Assembly: GCF_002929535.1 (NCBI RefSeq)
Contig: NZ_PJJO01000040.1
Location: 1 to 36,505 of the forward strand
Length of the DNA stretch: 36,505 bases
Origin: Cryobacterium sp. Y11
GTDB lineage: Bacteria; Actinomycetota; Actinomycetes; Actinomycetales; Microbacteriaceae
Direction: 5' to 3'
The notes below the pieces were generated by a model. It saw only the letters and a list, made by a program, of their open reading frames with translations. It did no database searches and was not told the DNA's origin. Positions within the stretch are counted from its first letter, which is position 1. Every line of letters starts with the position of its first letter. This document shows, piece after piece, positions 1 through 6,665 of the stretch. A program made the position numbers and the translations under genes.

Positions 1-144
1 AGGCCAACACTCAACGGTTGGTAACCCACGTCTACTTGAACCGAGGCCCCAGCCGCAAGAGTTCTTGCTAACTCATATCGTCTAGACGTGCCTAGAGTGT
101 TAGGCATTCCCAGCAGCTCAAAAATCGTGGAAAGTGACGTGCGC

Positions 145-405
145 ATGAGTGAAGTTATTGCCCGACGCTCGGTCGCGAATATCGTTCGCTCCCTGGCGCG
201 GCACGGGCCGTTGACGTGCGGTGAGCTGACGACGTCGGCACGCGCGCAGGAAGGTGCGGTGCGGCGCGACCTGGCCGTATTGACGGAATTCGACTTCGTC
301 GACGAGGTGCAGAGCGACCGCCGCGACGAAGCCATCTACGTGCTGAACGACGCGGTCCTGGTTGCGGCGGCAACGGCGCATGTCGACTACGTTTTGGGGC
401 GTTAA
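145..405 (+). CDS. small winged-helix DNA-binding protein
   Basis: An 86-residue protein that looks like a compact winged helix-turn-helix domain. A helical start (MSEVIARRSVANIVRSLA) leads into a 'GPLTCGELTT...AVRRDLAVLTEFDFV' segment typical of ArsR/DeoR-like recognition helices, then a short wing. Such proteins bind DNA in the cytoplasm as dimers. I chose the ATG at 145 because the conserved-looking domain begins there and a weak purine-rich stretch precedes it. A GTG at 88 would add 19 residues that carry no recognisable structure. It sits upstream of a second small DNA-binding gene and the rep gene, so a role in plasmid control is possible but inferred only from position. Confidence 0.6.
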   Translation: MSEVIARRSVANIVRSLARHGPLTCGELTTSARAQEGAVRRDLAVLTEFDFVDEVQSDRRDEAIYVLNDAVLVAAATAHVDYVLGR

Positions 406-551
406 AGCGGATGCCGCCCCCTTCTTCTATCCACTCCCCCGCGGCAGGGTGCCCGGCAATCGCGTCGGAAAGACACAGCATCAGGTATTTCATCGCGACA
501 CGCCGAACCCTCTTGAAGATTTCTGATTCTGGAATCCACTACGGTTGGACC

Positions 552-785
552 ATGCCAACTCGGAAAAGTGCCGCCGGACGTAAAAGTAAGGGCGATCGTA
601 AATCACTGATCACCCGACTTCCATCGCCAATCGCAGACGCAGTCCGTGACTGCGCCACAGAACGCGGGATGAGCCTGAGCGATTACATCGGCTCGGTTCT
701 GACACAAGAAGTCGGCTTGTCCGAGCTCGTGCCGCAGGCATCCATTTGTCCTGATGAGGAGTCGCCCATCACCAAGGCCGCTTAA
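552..785 (+). CDS. small ribbon-helix-helix-like plasmid protein
   Basis: A 77-residue basic protein. Residues about 16-55 (SLITRLPSPIADAVRDCATE, then RGMSLSDYIGSVLTQEVG) fit a ribbon-helix-helix fold: a short strand, a helix, a turn containing MSLSDYI, and a second helix. Such proteins are DNA-binding repressors or antitoxin-like regulators. The ATG at 552 is preferred. The frame is open back to 411, but the extra 47 residues are proline- and serine-rich and look non-coding. A strong hairpin terminator follows directly at 791-820. It lies just upstream of the replication gene, so control of plasmid copy number or partition is plausible but not shown. Confidence 0.6.
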   Translation: MPTRKSAAGRKSKGDRKSLITRLPSPIADAVRDCATERGMSLSDYIGSVLTQEVGLSELVPQASICPDEESPITKAA

Positions 786-790
786 AACGA

Positions 791-820
791 AAGTGCCCGT
801 CGTTTTCGCGACGGGCACTT
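791..820 (+). terminator. strong stem-loop terminator
   Basis: AAGTGCCCGTCG (791-802) pairs perfectly with CGACGGGCACTT (809-820) around a TTTTCG loop. It lies six bases after the stop codon of the upstream small gene. A-rich sequence before the stem and a short T-containing tail after it suggest a terminator that may work in both directions and insulates rep from upstream transcription. Confidence 0.8.
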
Positions 821-830
821 GCAAGTTTCG

Positions 831-875
831 TAGCTCAAACCCCTTCAGGCTTCCCGGCTAGGGAGGTTAGAGCTA
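831..875 (+). promoter_or_regulatory. imperfect stem-loop in the rep leader
   Basis: TAGCTC (831-836) can pair with GAGCTA (870-875), and the adjoining AAACC and GGTT also pair, giving an imperfect long hairpin just upstream of the rep ribosome binding site (GGGAGG, about 898-903). Leader hairpins of this kind can control Rep synthesis. This is a structural observation only and a functional role is inferred. Confidence 0.3.
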
Positions 876-909
876 ATCAGATTCAACAGCCCTCACGGGA
901 GGTTTCTCT

Positions 910-2889
910 ATGCAACAGAGCATAGCGCACTTACAGCTCGATGTACCCGAATTGGGGTACGGCGTGTCTGCTTCGCCGCAGACGCCCGCATCTGAGTGGA
1001 CCCCCTGGGAACTAACGCGCCGGCTCAGCCCGCGCGCCGAGGTTCGCGTCATGGTGCGGGAGGCCGACGGCCAGCTGCACATGAACCAGTACCCGAGACT
1101 GTTTCCCGTCGGCCCGGCCGCACCCACGACGCCGTGGTGTGTGCGTCTGGCCGATGATAACCAGCGGTTTCGGCTGCTGTGCTTTGACTTCGACGCGAAA
1201 GACGGCGGCGATGCTGTGGAACGCGCCGTCGACGACTGTGACGCTCTGGCGCGCATTCTCACCGAAACCTCGATTGATCATGTCGTCTGCCAGTCCTCGT
1301 CGGGCGGTGGCCGGCATCTCTGGATCGGCATTCGCGGTGGCGCGCCGAGCGGCACGGTGGCGGAAATGGCGCGTGCCGCCCACGCGACGTACCGCACCCT
1401 CGACTACGGGATGCTGCTGAACGCTCGGGAGGGCGCGGCCCGCCCGCCCGGCGCCCCGCACCGCGACGGCAGCAATTCCATCGTGCTTCGCGGCCGGGTC
1501 GAGTCGCTGGCCGAGCCCACCATGACTCTCCAGCAGTTGGAACGGCTGACCGAGGTGCTGCGCGAACGTATACCGGCGCCCCGGCCGGAAGATTCCCGGC
1601 CGCAGGGACCAACGGATGCCTCCCACCACTCCCACCGCACGCTGAGCAGCTGGGGCGCGGGCCACATGGCCACGATATCCGGCGGCGACAACCCCTCCTG
1701 GACCGGTTTCATGTGCCTGCTGGCGGCAGCCAGCGCGGGGTGGGCCTACGCCGACGTGCAACACGCGGCGCAGACCGCGCCGGGAATGGAGCACTACCGC
1801 ACCAAGAACAACGGCCGCGGCGGCCGCCGGCACCGCAGCAATCCGGAAGCGGCCGCCCGCCTCGAACGCCAGTGGGCCAAAGCCCAGCAGTACTCTGCCC
1901 TGCAGCGCGCCCTGCCCGCAGCCCGTGAACCGGCCGACTTCAGCGAGCTCCAGATCATCGTCACCGACGTCGACGACCTGCTGAACCGCCTGCGGGTGAG
2001 CCCGGGACGCTGGGGCCGGAGCGAAGCATCCGTCTCACAGCGCAGCATTCTCACCGCGCTGGCCTACCTGACCCTGCAGACCGGCAAACGCGTCGTCGCG
2101 GCCTCAATTCGCGACCTGGCCCTGATGGTGGGCCTCGGCAGAACCACGGCAGCGGCTGCTCTGCGCTCGCTCGAAACGGCGGGATTTATCGATCGAGTCG
2201 AACGCCACGACGGGGTGAACGCCGCCGAATGGCGCCTCAGGTCGAAGTTTTCCACAGGGCCAGGAGCGGTCCGGTCACAACCTATTAATAACCCCCGCCC
2301 CCCTCCCGAACTTTTCACGTTAAGAACCTCCCTCGTACGCTCACTTGAAGATCAGCTTGCCGACGGCCTCCACGACCTCTTTACGAGAAAAGGACTGGGG
2401 CATCTCGCCGGCCAGGTCTACGCGCTACTGAGGGGACAGCTCTCGTTGACGATTGATTCCGCGGCGCGCGTGCTCGGTGTATCGGTACGCCACACGACGG
2501 TGATTTTCAGTCGATTGCGCCGGTCACGACTTCTGGTTAAACGCGCTGACGGATGGGCACGGTCAGCGCAAGACCTGCGTGATAAGGCCGCCCGGCTTCT
2601 CGGTGTGTCGGGAACCCTAGTTGCCCGGAACATGAGTTACGAGGCCGAGCGGGTGGTCTGGGCCTGGTGGTTGGTCGATGCGGCAACGATGGCGAGCACA
2701 CCGCGTGAACGCCCCCGTCGTCCACACGTGTCCAGCCGGCCGCTCTTTGATGCCACGACTCCCGGCGAACGCGTCTGGCCGAGGTACCCCCGCTCCCCCG
2801 ACGGCCGCGCCAACCACAAAGAAGCACGCTCCTACGTCGATATGGGCGTGCTCTCCCCAACCAGTCGCTGGCAACTCTCTGTTGCGTGA
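910..2889 (+). CDS. plasmid replication initiator with primase-type (AEP) domain
   Basis: A 659-residue protein resembling RepA/replicase proteins of actinobacterial plasmids. The N-terminal half carries the marks of an archaeo-eukaryotic primase-like fold: the acidic FDFDAK (residues 92-97) and SSSGGGRHLWI (129-139), which provides the small-residue/His nucleotide-binding motif. A helical region rich in Trp and Arg follows (about 245-320). Two winged-helix-like segments come next (about 380-450 with 'RDLALMVGLGRTTAAAALRS', and about 510-550 with 'SAARVLGVSVRHTTVIFSRL'), suited to origin binding. The predicted role is origin recognition and primer synthesis. The start is well supported by GGGAGG seven bases upstream. 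The C-terminal 100 residues are Arg/Pro-rich and probably disordered. No separate helicase gene is present in the window. Confidence 0.8.
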   Translation: MQQSIAHLQLDVPELGYGVSASPQTPASEWTPWELTRRLSPRAEVRVMVREADGQLHMNQYPRLFPVGPAAPTTPWCVRLADDNQRFRLLCFDFDAKDGGDAVERAVDDCDALARILTETSIDHVVCQSSSGGGRHLWIGIRGGAPSGTVAEMARAAHATYRTLDYGMLLNAREGAARPPGAPHRDGSNSIVLRGRVESLAEPTMTLQQLERLTEVLRERIPAPRPEDSRPQGPTDASHHSHRTLSSWGAGHMATISGGDNPSWTGFMCLLAAASAGWAYADVQHAAQTAPGMEHYRTKNNGRGGRRHRSNPEAAARLERQWAKAQQYSALQRALPAAREPADFSELQIIVTDVDDLLNRLRVSPGRWGRSEASVSQRSILTALAYLTLQTGKRVVAASIRDLALMVGLGRTTAAAALRSLETAGFIDRVERHDGVNAAEWRLRSKFSTGPGAVRSQPINNPRPPPELFTLRTSLVRSLEDQLADGLHDLFTRKGLGHLAGQVYALLRGQLSLTIDSAARVLGVSVRHTTVIFSRLRRSRLLVKRADGWARSAQDLRDKAARLLGVSGTLVARNMSYEAERVVWAWWLVDAATMASTPRERPRRPHVSSRPLFDATTPGERVWPRYPRSPDGRANHKEARSYVDMGVLSPTSRWQLSVA

Positions 2890-2979
2890 TCCGTTCCATT
2901 TCAAACGGATGTTGCGGGCCTGCGAGGACCCCCGCGTGACGATGGACTCGGCAACGGCACCTAAAGCACTGCCACTAAT

Positions 2980-3008
2980 TAGGACACAAAACTGGGACAC
3001 AGTATAGT
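2980..3008 (+). promoter_or_regulatory. probable promoter of the toxin-antitoxin unit
   Basis: A good -10 (TATAGT, 3003-3008) lies nine bases upstream of the ATG at 3017, with a weak -35-like TAGGAC at 2980-2985 and a 17-base spacer. The heptamer GGACACA occurs twice (2982-2988 and 2995-3001), 13 bp apart, inside the promoter. This is a plausible site for autoregulation by the ribbon-helix-helix antitoxin. Confidence 0.45.
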
Positions 3009-3016
3009 ATTGGTGT

Positions 3017-3292
3017 ATGGCCTCGAAATTCCTCGACTCGAGCGAGAAACATGGAATCCCGAGGCAGGACATCGTTTACGCGATACTCCATGCGAATTAC
3101 GTGCGCGTGCTCGAGCATGAGCGCGTCAATAAGGGACGGATCAAGCTCTACATCGGACATCCGCATGGTCAGACGGATCGCGAGATTGAGATTTTGGTCC
3201 ACGAGTTCCCTGAGTCCGGCGAGGAAGCCTTGATTTTGCACGTTGATAACCTCGCCACCAAGTTCACGCGATTTCGAGAGGAAAACCCCTGA
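3017..3292 (+). CDS. putative toxin of a type II toxin-antitoxin pair
   Basis: A 91-residue protein that reads like the short toxin-like proteins found in actinobacterial two-gene TA units. It has 'KHGIPRQDIVYAILHANYV' near the start, a central 'LYIGHPHGQTDREIEILVHE' strand pair, and a closing 'ILHVDNLATKF' strand. This resembles the small alpha/beta fold of the BrnT/RelE group, but I cannot assign an exact family. The next gene overlaps its stop codon by one base (TGATG at 3290-3294) and encodes a ribbon-helix-helix protein, which is the expected partner. Toxin before antitoxin is the BrnT/BrnA order. The function, probably RNA cleavage or translation inhibition, is inferred from context. 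Confidence 0.6.
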   Translation: MASKFLDSSEKHGIPRQDIVYAILHANYVRVLEHERVNKGRIKLYIGHPHGQTDREIEILVHEFPESGEEALILHVDNLATKFTRFREENP

Positions 3293-3663
3293 TGGCTTTA
3301 CCGATAGATTACGACCGCCTTGCCGCGGATCTCACTGACCCGAGCGCTCCCCTGCCGACGGGAGTCGGGCGCGCCCTCACGGGCGATGCCGCTGCAGCGG
3401 AAGGCCGAGCTTTCCTTCTCCGTGAGTATGGGTCTCCTGAAGCGCTCGAAGCGGCCATGCGTCCGGGCCGCCCGCCACTGCGCGCACGCACGATCGGCAC
3501 CGTCCCGAAGCAAGGTTCGTCTCCGATCGTGAAGGGCCGCGTCCCGGTTGAATACGTCGTAGCGATCAAGGAGCTGGAGAAGCGGACCGGGAAGTCGCAG
3601 AGCGCCCTCGTGCGGGATGCGATGACGTTGCTCCTGAAAGAGAACCACTTGATCGAGTCCTAA
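3292..3663 (+). CDS. ribbon-helix-helix antitoxin
   Basis: A 123-residue protein with a ribbon-helix-helix at the C-terminus: 'GRVPVEYVVAIKELEKRTG' followed by 'KSQSALVRDAMTLLL' (about residues 80-117). The N-terminal 70 residues (Ala/Leu/Pro-rich with 'AEGRAFLLREYGSPEALEAA') probably bind and neutralise the toxin. It starts at the ATG overlapping the toxin stop, so the two are translationally coupled. It is expected to repress its own promoter upstream of 3017. The domain order (toxin-binding part first, DNA-binding part last) is the reverse of many CopG-type antitoxins but is known in BrnA-like proteins. Confidence 0.65.
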   Translation: MALPIDYDRLAADLTDPSAPLPTGVGRALTGDAAAAEGRAFLLREYGSPEALEAAMRPGRPPLRARTIGTVPKQGSSPIVKGRVPVEYVVAIKELEKRTGKSQSALVRDAMTLLLKENHLIES

Positions 3664-3793
3664 CGACGGAGCTACTACTGAGCGTCAACTAACGTTCCGA
3701 TACTGGTCGGACTCCGTGCTGTGCGGACCAGCGAGGGTGCCAGCCTGCTCCCCGACTAACTGATCTCCACCGGTTGCCGCAGGTGTAATCGGG

Positions 3794-4189
3794 GTGTATT
3801 TCGTGCGACTGGGCGTCAAAACGGTCAGTGATATCTACGGTGAAACCGCACGGTTGGATATTCAGGACGTGGTGCGTCGGCTGAATGTGCACCTCGGGGC
3901 GACGCTGGTGGCGGCTTTGGCCGGTTCCAAAGACCGCAAGTTGCCCCATCGCTGGGCCAAGAGTGACGGACCCGTTCCTGGCCCGGATGTTGAGCGACGT
4001 TTGCGCCTGGCGCACCGGGCATGGCGGCAGATAGCGGATGCCGGGAGCGACCACCTGGCGCGTGCGTGGTTTGTCGGTGGCAGTCCGTTTCTCCAGGAGG
4101 ACACTCCTTTGACGGGAATCAGAGGGGACCGGGACGCCGACGTGATGAATGCCGTGGCTGCCCTTGTGGAAGATCGTCGGGACGCATGA
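3794..4189 (+). CDS. lone Xre/MbcA/ParS-type antitoxin-like protein
   Basis: A 131-residue protein whose C-terminal part ('ARAWFVGGSPFLQEDTPL', then 'DADVMNAVAALVE', about residues 88-126) matches the toxin-binding domain of MbcA/ParS/Xre antitoxins, where a W/F-x-x-x-x-P-x-L segment is followed by an acidic helix. The central region ('LGATLVAALAGSKDRKLPHRWAK') forms the preceding DNA-binding helices. These antitoxins normally pair with a RES-domain toxin (NAD+ phosphorylase), but no RES gene lies on either side. Downstream is a stretch with only an IS256 scrap. The start is uncertain: GTG 3794 or GTG 3803, neither with a clear Shine-Dalgarno. It may be an orphan antitoxin or regulator left after loss of its toxin. 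Confidence 0.55.
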   Translation: MYFVRLGVKTVSDIYGETARLDIQDVVRRLNVHLGATLVAALAGSKDRKLPHRWAKSDGPVPGPDVERRLRLAHRAWRQIADAGSDHLARAWFVGGSPFLQEDTPLTGIRGDRDADVMNAVAALVEDRRDA

Positions 4190-4429
4190 GCGCCGCACAG
4201 GCGAGTACTACTAGCACCAAGACCGGTCTCAGAATCATGCGCTCGGACCATTGTCAGCCTTCGCATGCAACAGCGGCAGGGTTCCCGACTCGCCGCCGAC
4301 GAGGTCGACTAGCAAACCCTGCCGTTCTGGCAAACCCGCGCCAAACGCTTCGTTTAGGACTTCCTCCCACCGAGGTTCTCCACGCGCTGTATATCCACTT
4401 GACGACCATGGAGTTTGTTGACGGCCAAT

Positions 4430-4579
4430 GCACACGCATTCCAAGGACGCCATGTATTTGGCAACCAAAGCCCACTGCGACCGCATCGGGAAAATAGGGA
4501 ACGCTCCGACGATATCGGTGCGGCATTTAATCTCTTTGGTGACTCGTTCGTTCGTCGTGTAGGTGAAGCGGCGTAAATC
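4430..4579 (-). pseudogene. C-terminal scrap of an IS256-family (Mutator) transposase
   Basis: Minus-strand translation from 4579 gives a segment with YTTNE, then TKEIKCRTDIVGAFP, then QWALVAKYMASLE. These match the end of IS256-family transposases, where 'TTN..ERLNKEIKRRTDVVGIFP' is followed about 12 residues later by 'EW..ARRYMS'. The intervening block is missing, so the scrap carries an internal deletion as well as loss of the N-terminal domains. No terminal inverted repeats were found. It is a dead remnant next to the regulator promoter and hints that the sugar locus entered beside an insertion sequence. Confidence 0.6.
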
Positions 4580-4582
4580 GAG

Positions 4583-4594
4583 TGAACCGGTTCA
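4583..4594 (+). promoter_or_regulatory. operator O1 of the LacI-type regulator
   Basis: TGAACCGGTTCA is a perfect 12-bp palindrome of the kind bound by LacI/GalR-family dimers, with a central CpG-type step. It lies upstream of the regulator gene and just before a -10-like TAGGAT (4603-4608). The same palindrome appears twice before the isomerase gene, so autoregulation is likely. Confidence 0.8.
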
Positions 4595-4705
4595 TAATTC
4601 GCTAGGATCGTCTCATCTCCGTCAGACGACCACGGGCTTCGAACGGGGACTATGAACAAAGGGCGACGTGCCGGTCGTGTCTGGACCTAAAACTGAAGGA
4701 GAAAT

Positions 4706-5776
4706 ATGATTCTGGCGGTCGGGCCTGATCCAAGCGACGCGACAAAGGACTCCGAAGTCCGCCGACCCGTCGGAGTGCGGGAGGTCGCCAAGAGAGCCCA
4801 AGTCTCCCTCGGAACCGTCTCGAACGTGATCAACACGCCAGATAGCGTTCGCCCGAAGACTCGGGCGCGCGTAGAAAAGGCGATGCGTGAACTCGGATTT
4901 GTTGGCTCGCGCGCCGCCGGTCAGCTCCGTAGCCGGAAGAGCGGACTTGTCGGCGTCGTTCTGCCGGACGTCGGGAACCCCTACTGGGCGGACGTCCTGC
5001 GCGGCGTCGAGTCCGTGCTTGAGGATCAGGACCTCACCCTCGTCGTCGGATCGACCCGTCAAGACCCAGCGCGACAAAAACGGCTACTCCGAGCGTTCGC
5101 ACAACAAGGTGTCGACGGATTGGTCGTCGCCCCCATCGACACGCTCCGCGGCTGGGAGCCGTTCGCAGGCCGCCGGCTCGGGGTCGTCGCCCTGGAAAAT
5201 GGCGCCGGACCTGACGTTGGAAGCACCATCAGCCTCGACAACGTGGGCGGAGCGCGTCAAGCAATTGCGCACCTCCTCGCGCTGGGACATCGTTCGATCG
5301 CGTTCATTAACGGTCCTCAAAGCGTTCCCTGGTGCGTCGAGCGGCGCGAAGGCGTGCTGGACGGCATTCGAGCGGCCGGCTTGAAGACGAGCGAGGTACT
5401 GATCGAAGTCGAAGTGGCTGACCTGACATCGGCGAAGGGGCTGACCGCGACAGACGATCTCTGGGGCATATACCAGCCGACAGCCATTATGTGTGCGAAT
5501 GACCTCGTCGCGCTCGGTGCGCTGCTCTCGCTGCAACGCCACGGACTGAGAGTCCCGGAGGATGTGTCCTTGATCGGTTATGACGACGTCGTGTTCGTCG
5601 AAGCACTGCGCCCGCCGCTGACTACAGTCCGGCAGCCCTCCTTCGAGGTCGGAGTTATGGCCGGCAAGATGCTCCTCAGTGGCGCTGCCCACGACGGCAG
5701 CGAGCGGGAGCTCGTGACACCGTCGCTCGTAGTGCGCGAGTCGACCGGGCCAGCGCCTTTACGCAAACGAACTTGA
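4706..5776 (+). CDS. LacI-family transcriptional regulator of the sugar operon
   Basis: A 356-residue protein, typical LacI/GalR length. The helix-turn-helix spans about residues 22-45 ('VGVREVAKRAQVSLGTVSNV', then 'INTPDSVRPKTRARVEKAM'), and the hinge helix region includes 'AGQLRSRKSGLVGVVLPD'. The periplasmic-binding-protein-like core contains 'NPYWADVLRGVE', the ligand-domain 'LLALGHRSIAFINGP', and 'EDVSLIGYDDVVFVEALRPPLTTVRQP', which is the classic family signature. ATG 4706 follows AAGGAG at proper spacing. It precedes the operon on the same strand, and three matching palindromes flank it. It is expected to repress the operon until a pentose-type inducer binds. The stop codon TGA lies inside the operon's -35 hexamer. 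Confidence 0.92.
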   Translation: MILAVGPDPSDATKDSEVRRPVGVREVAKRAQVSLGTVSNVINTPDSVRPKTRARVEKAMRELGFVGSRAAGQLRSRKSGLVGVVLPDVGNPYWADVLRGVESVLEDQDLTLVVGSTRQDPARQKRLLRAFAQQGVDGLVVAPIDTLRGWEPFAGRRLGVVALENGAGPDVGSTISLDNVGGARQAIAHLLALGHRSIAFINGPQSVPWCVERREGVLDGIRAAGLKTSEVLIEVEVADLTSAKGLTATDDLWGIYQPTAIMCANDLVALGALLSLQRHGLRVPEDVSLIGYDDVVFVEALRPPLTTVRQPSFEVGVMAGKMLLSGAAHDGSERELVTPSLVVRESTGPAPLRKRT

Positions 5777-5802
5777 CAAACCGATACGGCAAGGCGCAGA
5801 AT
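5773..5802 (+). promoter_or_regulatory. operon promoter, -35 overlapping the regulator stop codon
   Basis: TTGACA (5773-5778) is a consensus -35, and its TGA is the stop codon of the regulator. CAGAAT (5797-5802) is a good -10 with an 18-base spacer. Two operator palindromes follow immediately, covering the transcription start. This is a sigma-70-type promoter with operators placed for direct steric repression. Confidence 0.75.
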
Positions 5803-5830
5803 CGAACCGGTTCAAAAATGAACCGGTTCA
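5803..5830 (+). promoter_or_regulatory. tandem operators O2 and O3
   Basis: CGAACCGGTTCA (5803-5814) and TGAACCGGTTCA (5819-5830) are two copies of the same palindrome, centres 16 bp apart, directly downstream of the -10 box. With O1 at 4583-4594, the three sites would let a tetramer or neighbouring dimers shut the promoter and perhaps loop DNA across the regulator gene. Confidence 0.85.
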
Positions 5831-5869
5831 CTGTCGACGTACGGCACTGGAACTGCATCGGAGGATGTC

Positions 5870-6619
5870 ATGACAAGGACGTCGATTTCTCGTCGCGAGT
5901 ATGACGAATGGGTGCGCGAGGCTGCCGCCCTCGGCAAGGCGCTTCGCTACCCAATCACCGACGGGATGGTCAACGACTCGGCCGGCATCGTCTTCGGTGC
6001 CGACCAGTACGACGCCTTCCAGAACGGCCTCTGGTCTCGTGAACCGTACGAAGCGATGATCATCTTCGAATCACTCAACGAGTCGGCTATCGATGGCCTG
6101 CCGACCGACGCGGCGCCCTATGCGGAGTACTCGGGCCTATGCGACAAGCTGATGATTGTCCACCCGGGGAAGTTCTGTCCACCGCATCACCACGGACGGA
6201 AGACCGAGAGCTATGAGGTCGTGCTCGGCGAGATGGAGGTCTTCTACAGTCCAACGCCGTCCGTGGAGCCCGGCGTTGGGGTACTGAACTTCTCCGGCAT
6301 GCCCGCCGGTGGCGCGTGGCCAGAGGGTATCGCCTTGCCAACGGGTCGCGAGAACTCGTACGAAAAGCTAACCAGTTACGTGCGACTACGCGCCGGTGAC
6401 CCGAAATTCGTCATGCACCGCAAGCACCTGCACGCTTTCCGCTGCCCCGCCGATTCGGATGTTCCCCTGGTCGTCCGAGAGGTTTCGACATACAGCCACG
6501 AGCCCACCGCCGCCGCCGAGGGAAACCAGGCTCCGCTCCCGAGCTGGGCAGGCATGCACGACAACGACTTTGTCTCAGAGGCTGCCAATACCGGACGACT
6601 CCGAACCGTCATCAGCTAG
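5870..6619 (+). CDS. cupin aldose-ketose isomerase, best fit L-ribose isomerase
   Basis: A 249-residue cupin protein of the D-lyxose/L-ribose isomerase group. Metal ligands are visible as H106 and H108 in 'CPPHHHGRKTESYEVV', E113 in the same motif, and H188 in 'VMHRKHLHAF'. E204 in 'VVREVSTYSH' is a candidate catalytic acid. From memory, these positions and the 249-residue length agree with the Acinetobacter L-ribose isomerase. D-lyxose isomerases of the YdaE type are shorter. The reaction is L-ribose to L-ribulose, with D-lyxose to D-xylulose as a likely side activity, Mn-dependent and cytoplasmic. It is the first gene of the operon after the operators, with GGAGG just upstream of the ATG. 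The downstream AraD makes L-ribose the more logical substrate. Confidence 0.8.
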   Translation: MTRTSISRREYDEWVREAAALGKALRYPITDGMVNDSAGIVFGADQYDAFQNGLWSREPYEAMIIFESLNESAIDGLPTDAAPYAEYSGLCDKLMIVHPGKFCPPHHHGRKTESYEVVLGEMEVFYSPTPSVEPGVGVLNFSGMPAGGAWPEGIALPTGRENSYEKLTSYVRLRAGDPKFVMHRKHLHAFRCPADSDVPLVVREVSTYSHEPTAAAEGNQAPLPSWAGMHDNDFVSEAANTGRLRTVIS

Positions 6620-6665
6620 TTCCACTTCCTCAGCCTCATCCATCACACAAGTCAAAGGAGACATC

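Larger units (their letters stand above)
4190..4705. other. intergenic stretch with IS scrap and regulator promoter
   Basis: There is no intact gene here. It holds a minus-strand IS256-family transposase scrap (4430-4579), one GAACCGGTTC operator (4584-4593) and the leader of the LacI-type gene with an AAGGAG ribosome binding site at about 4696-4702. Nothing recognisable is seen in 4190-4429. Confidence 0.5.

Noticed and set aside
1012..1833. Long open frame on the minus strand inside rep
   Set aside because: Composition is a reverse-complement shadow of the Rep gene, with no motif or start signal.
6396..6665. N-terminal extension of the sugar-binding protein
   Set aside because: It overlaps the isomerase gene. 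The lipoprotein signal and ribosome binding site fix the start at 6666.
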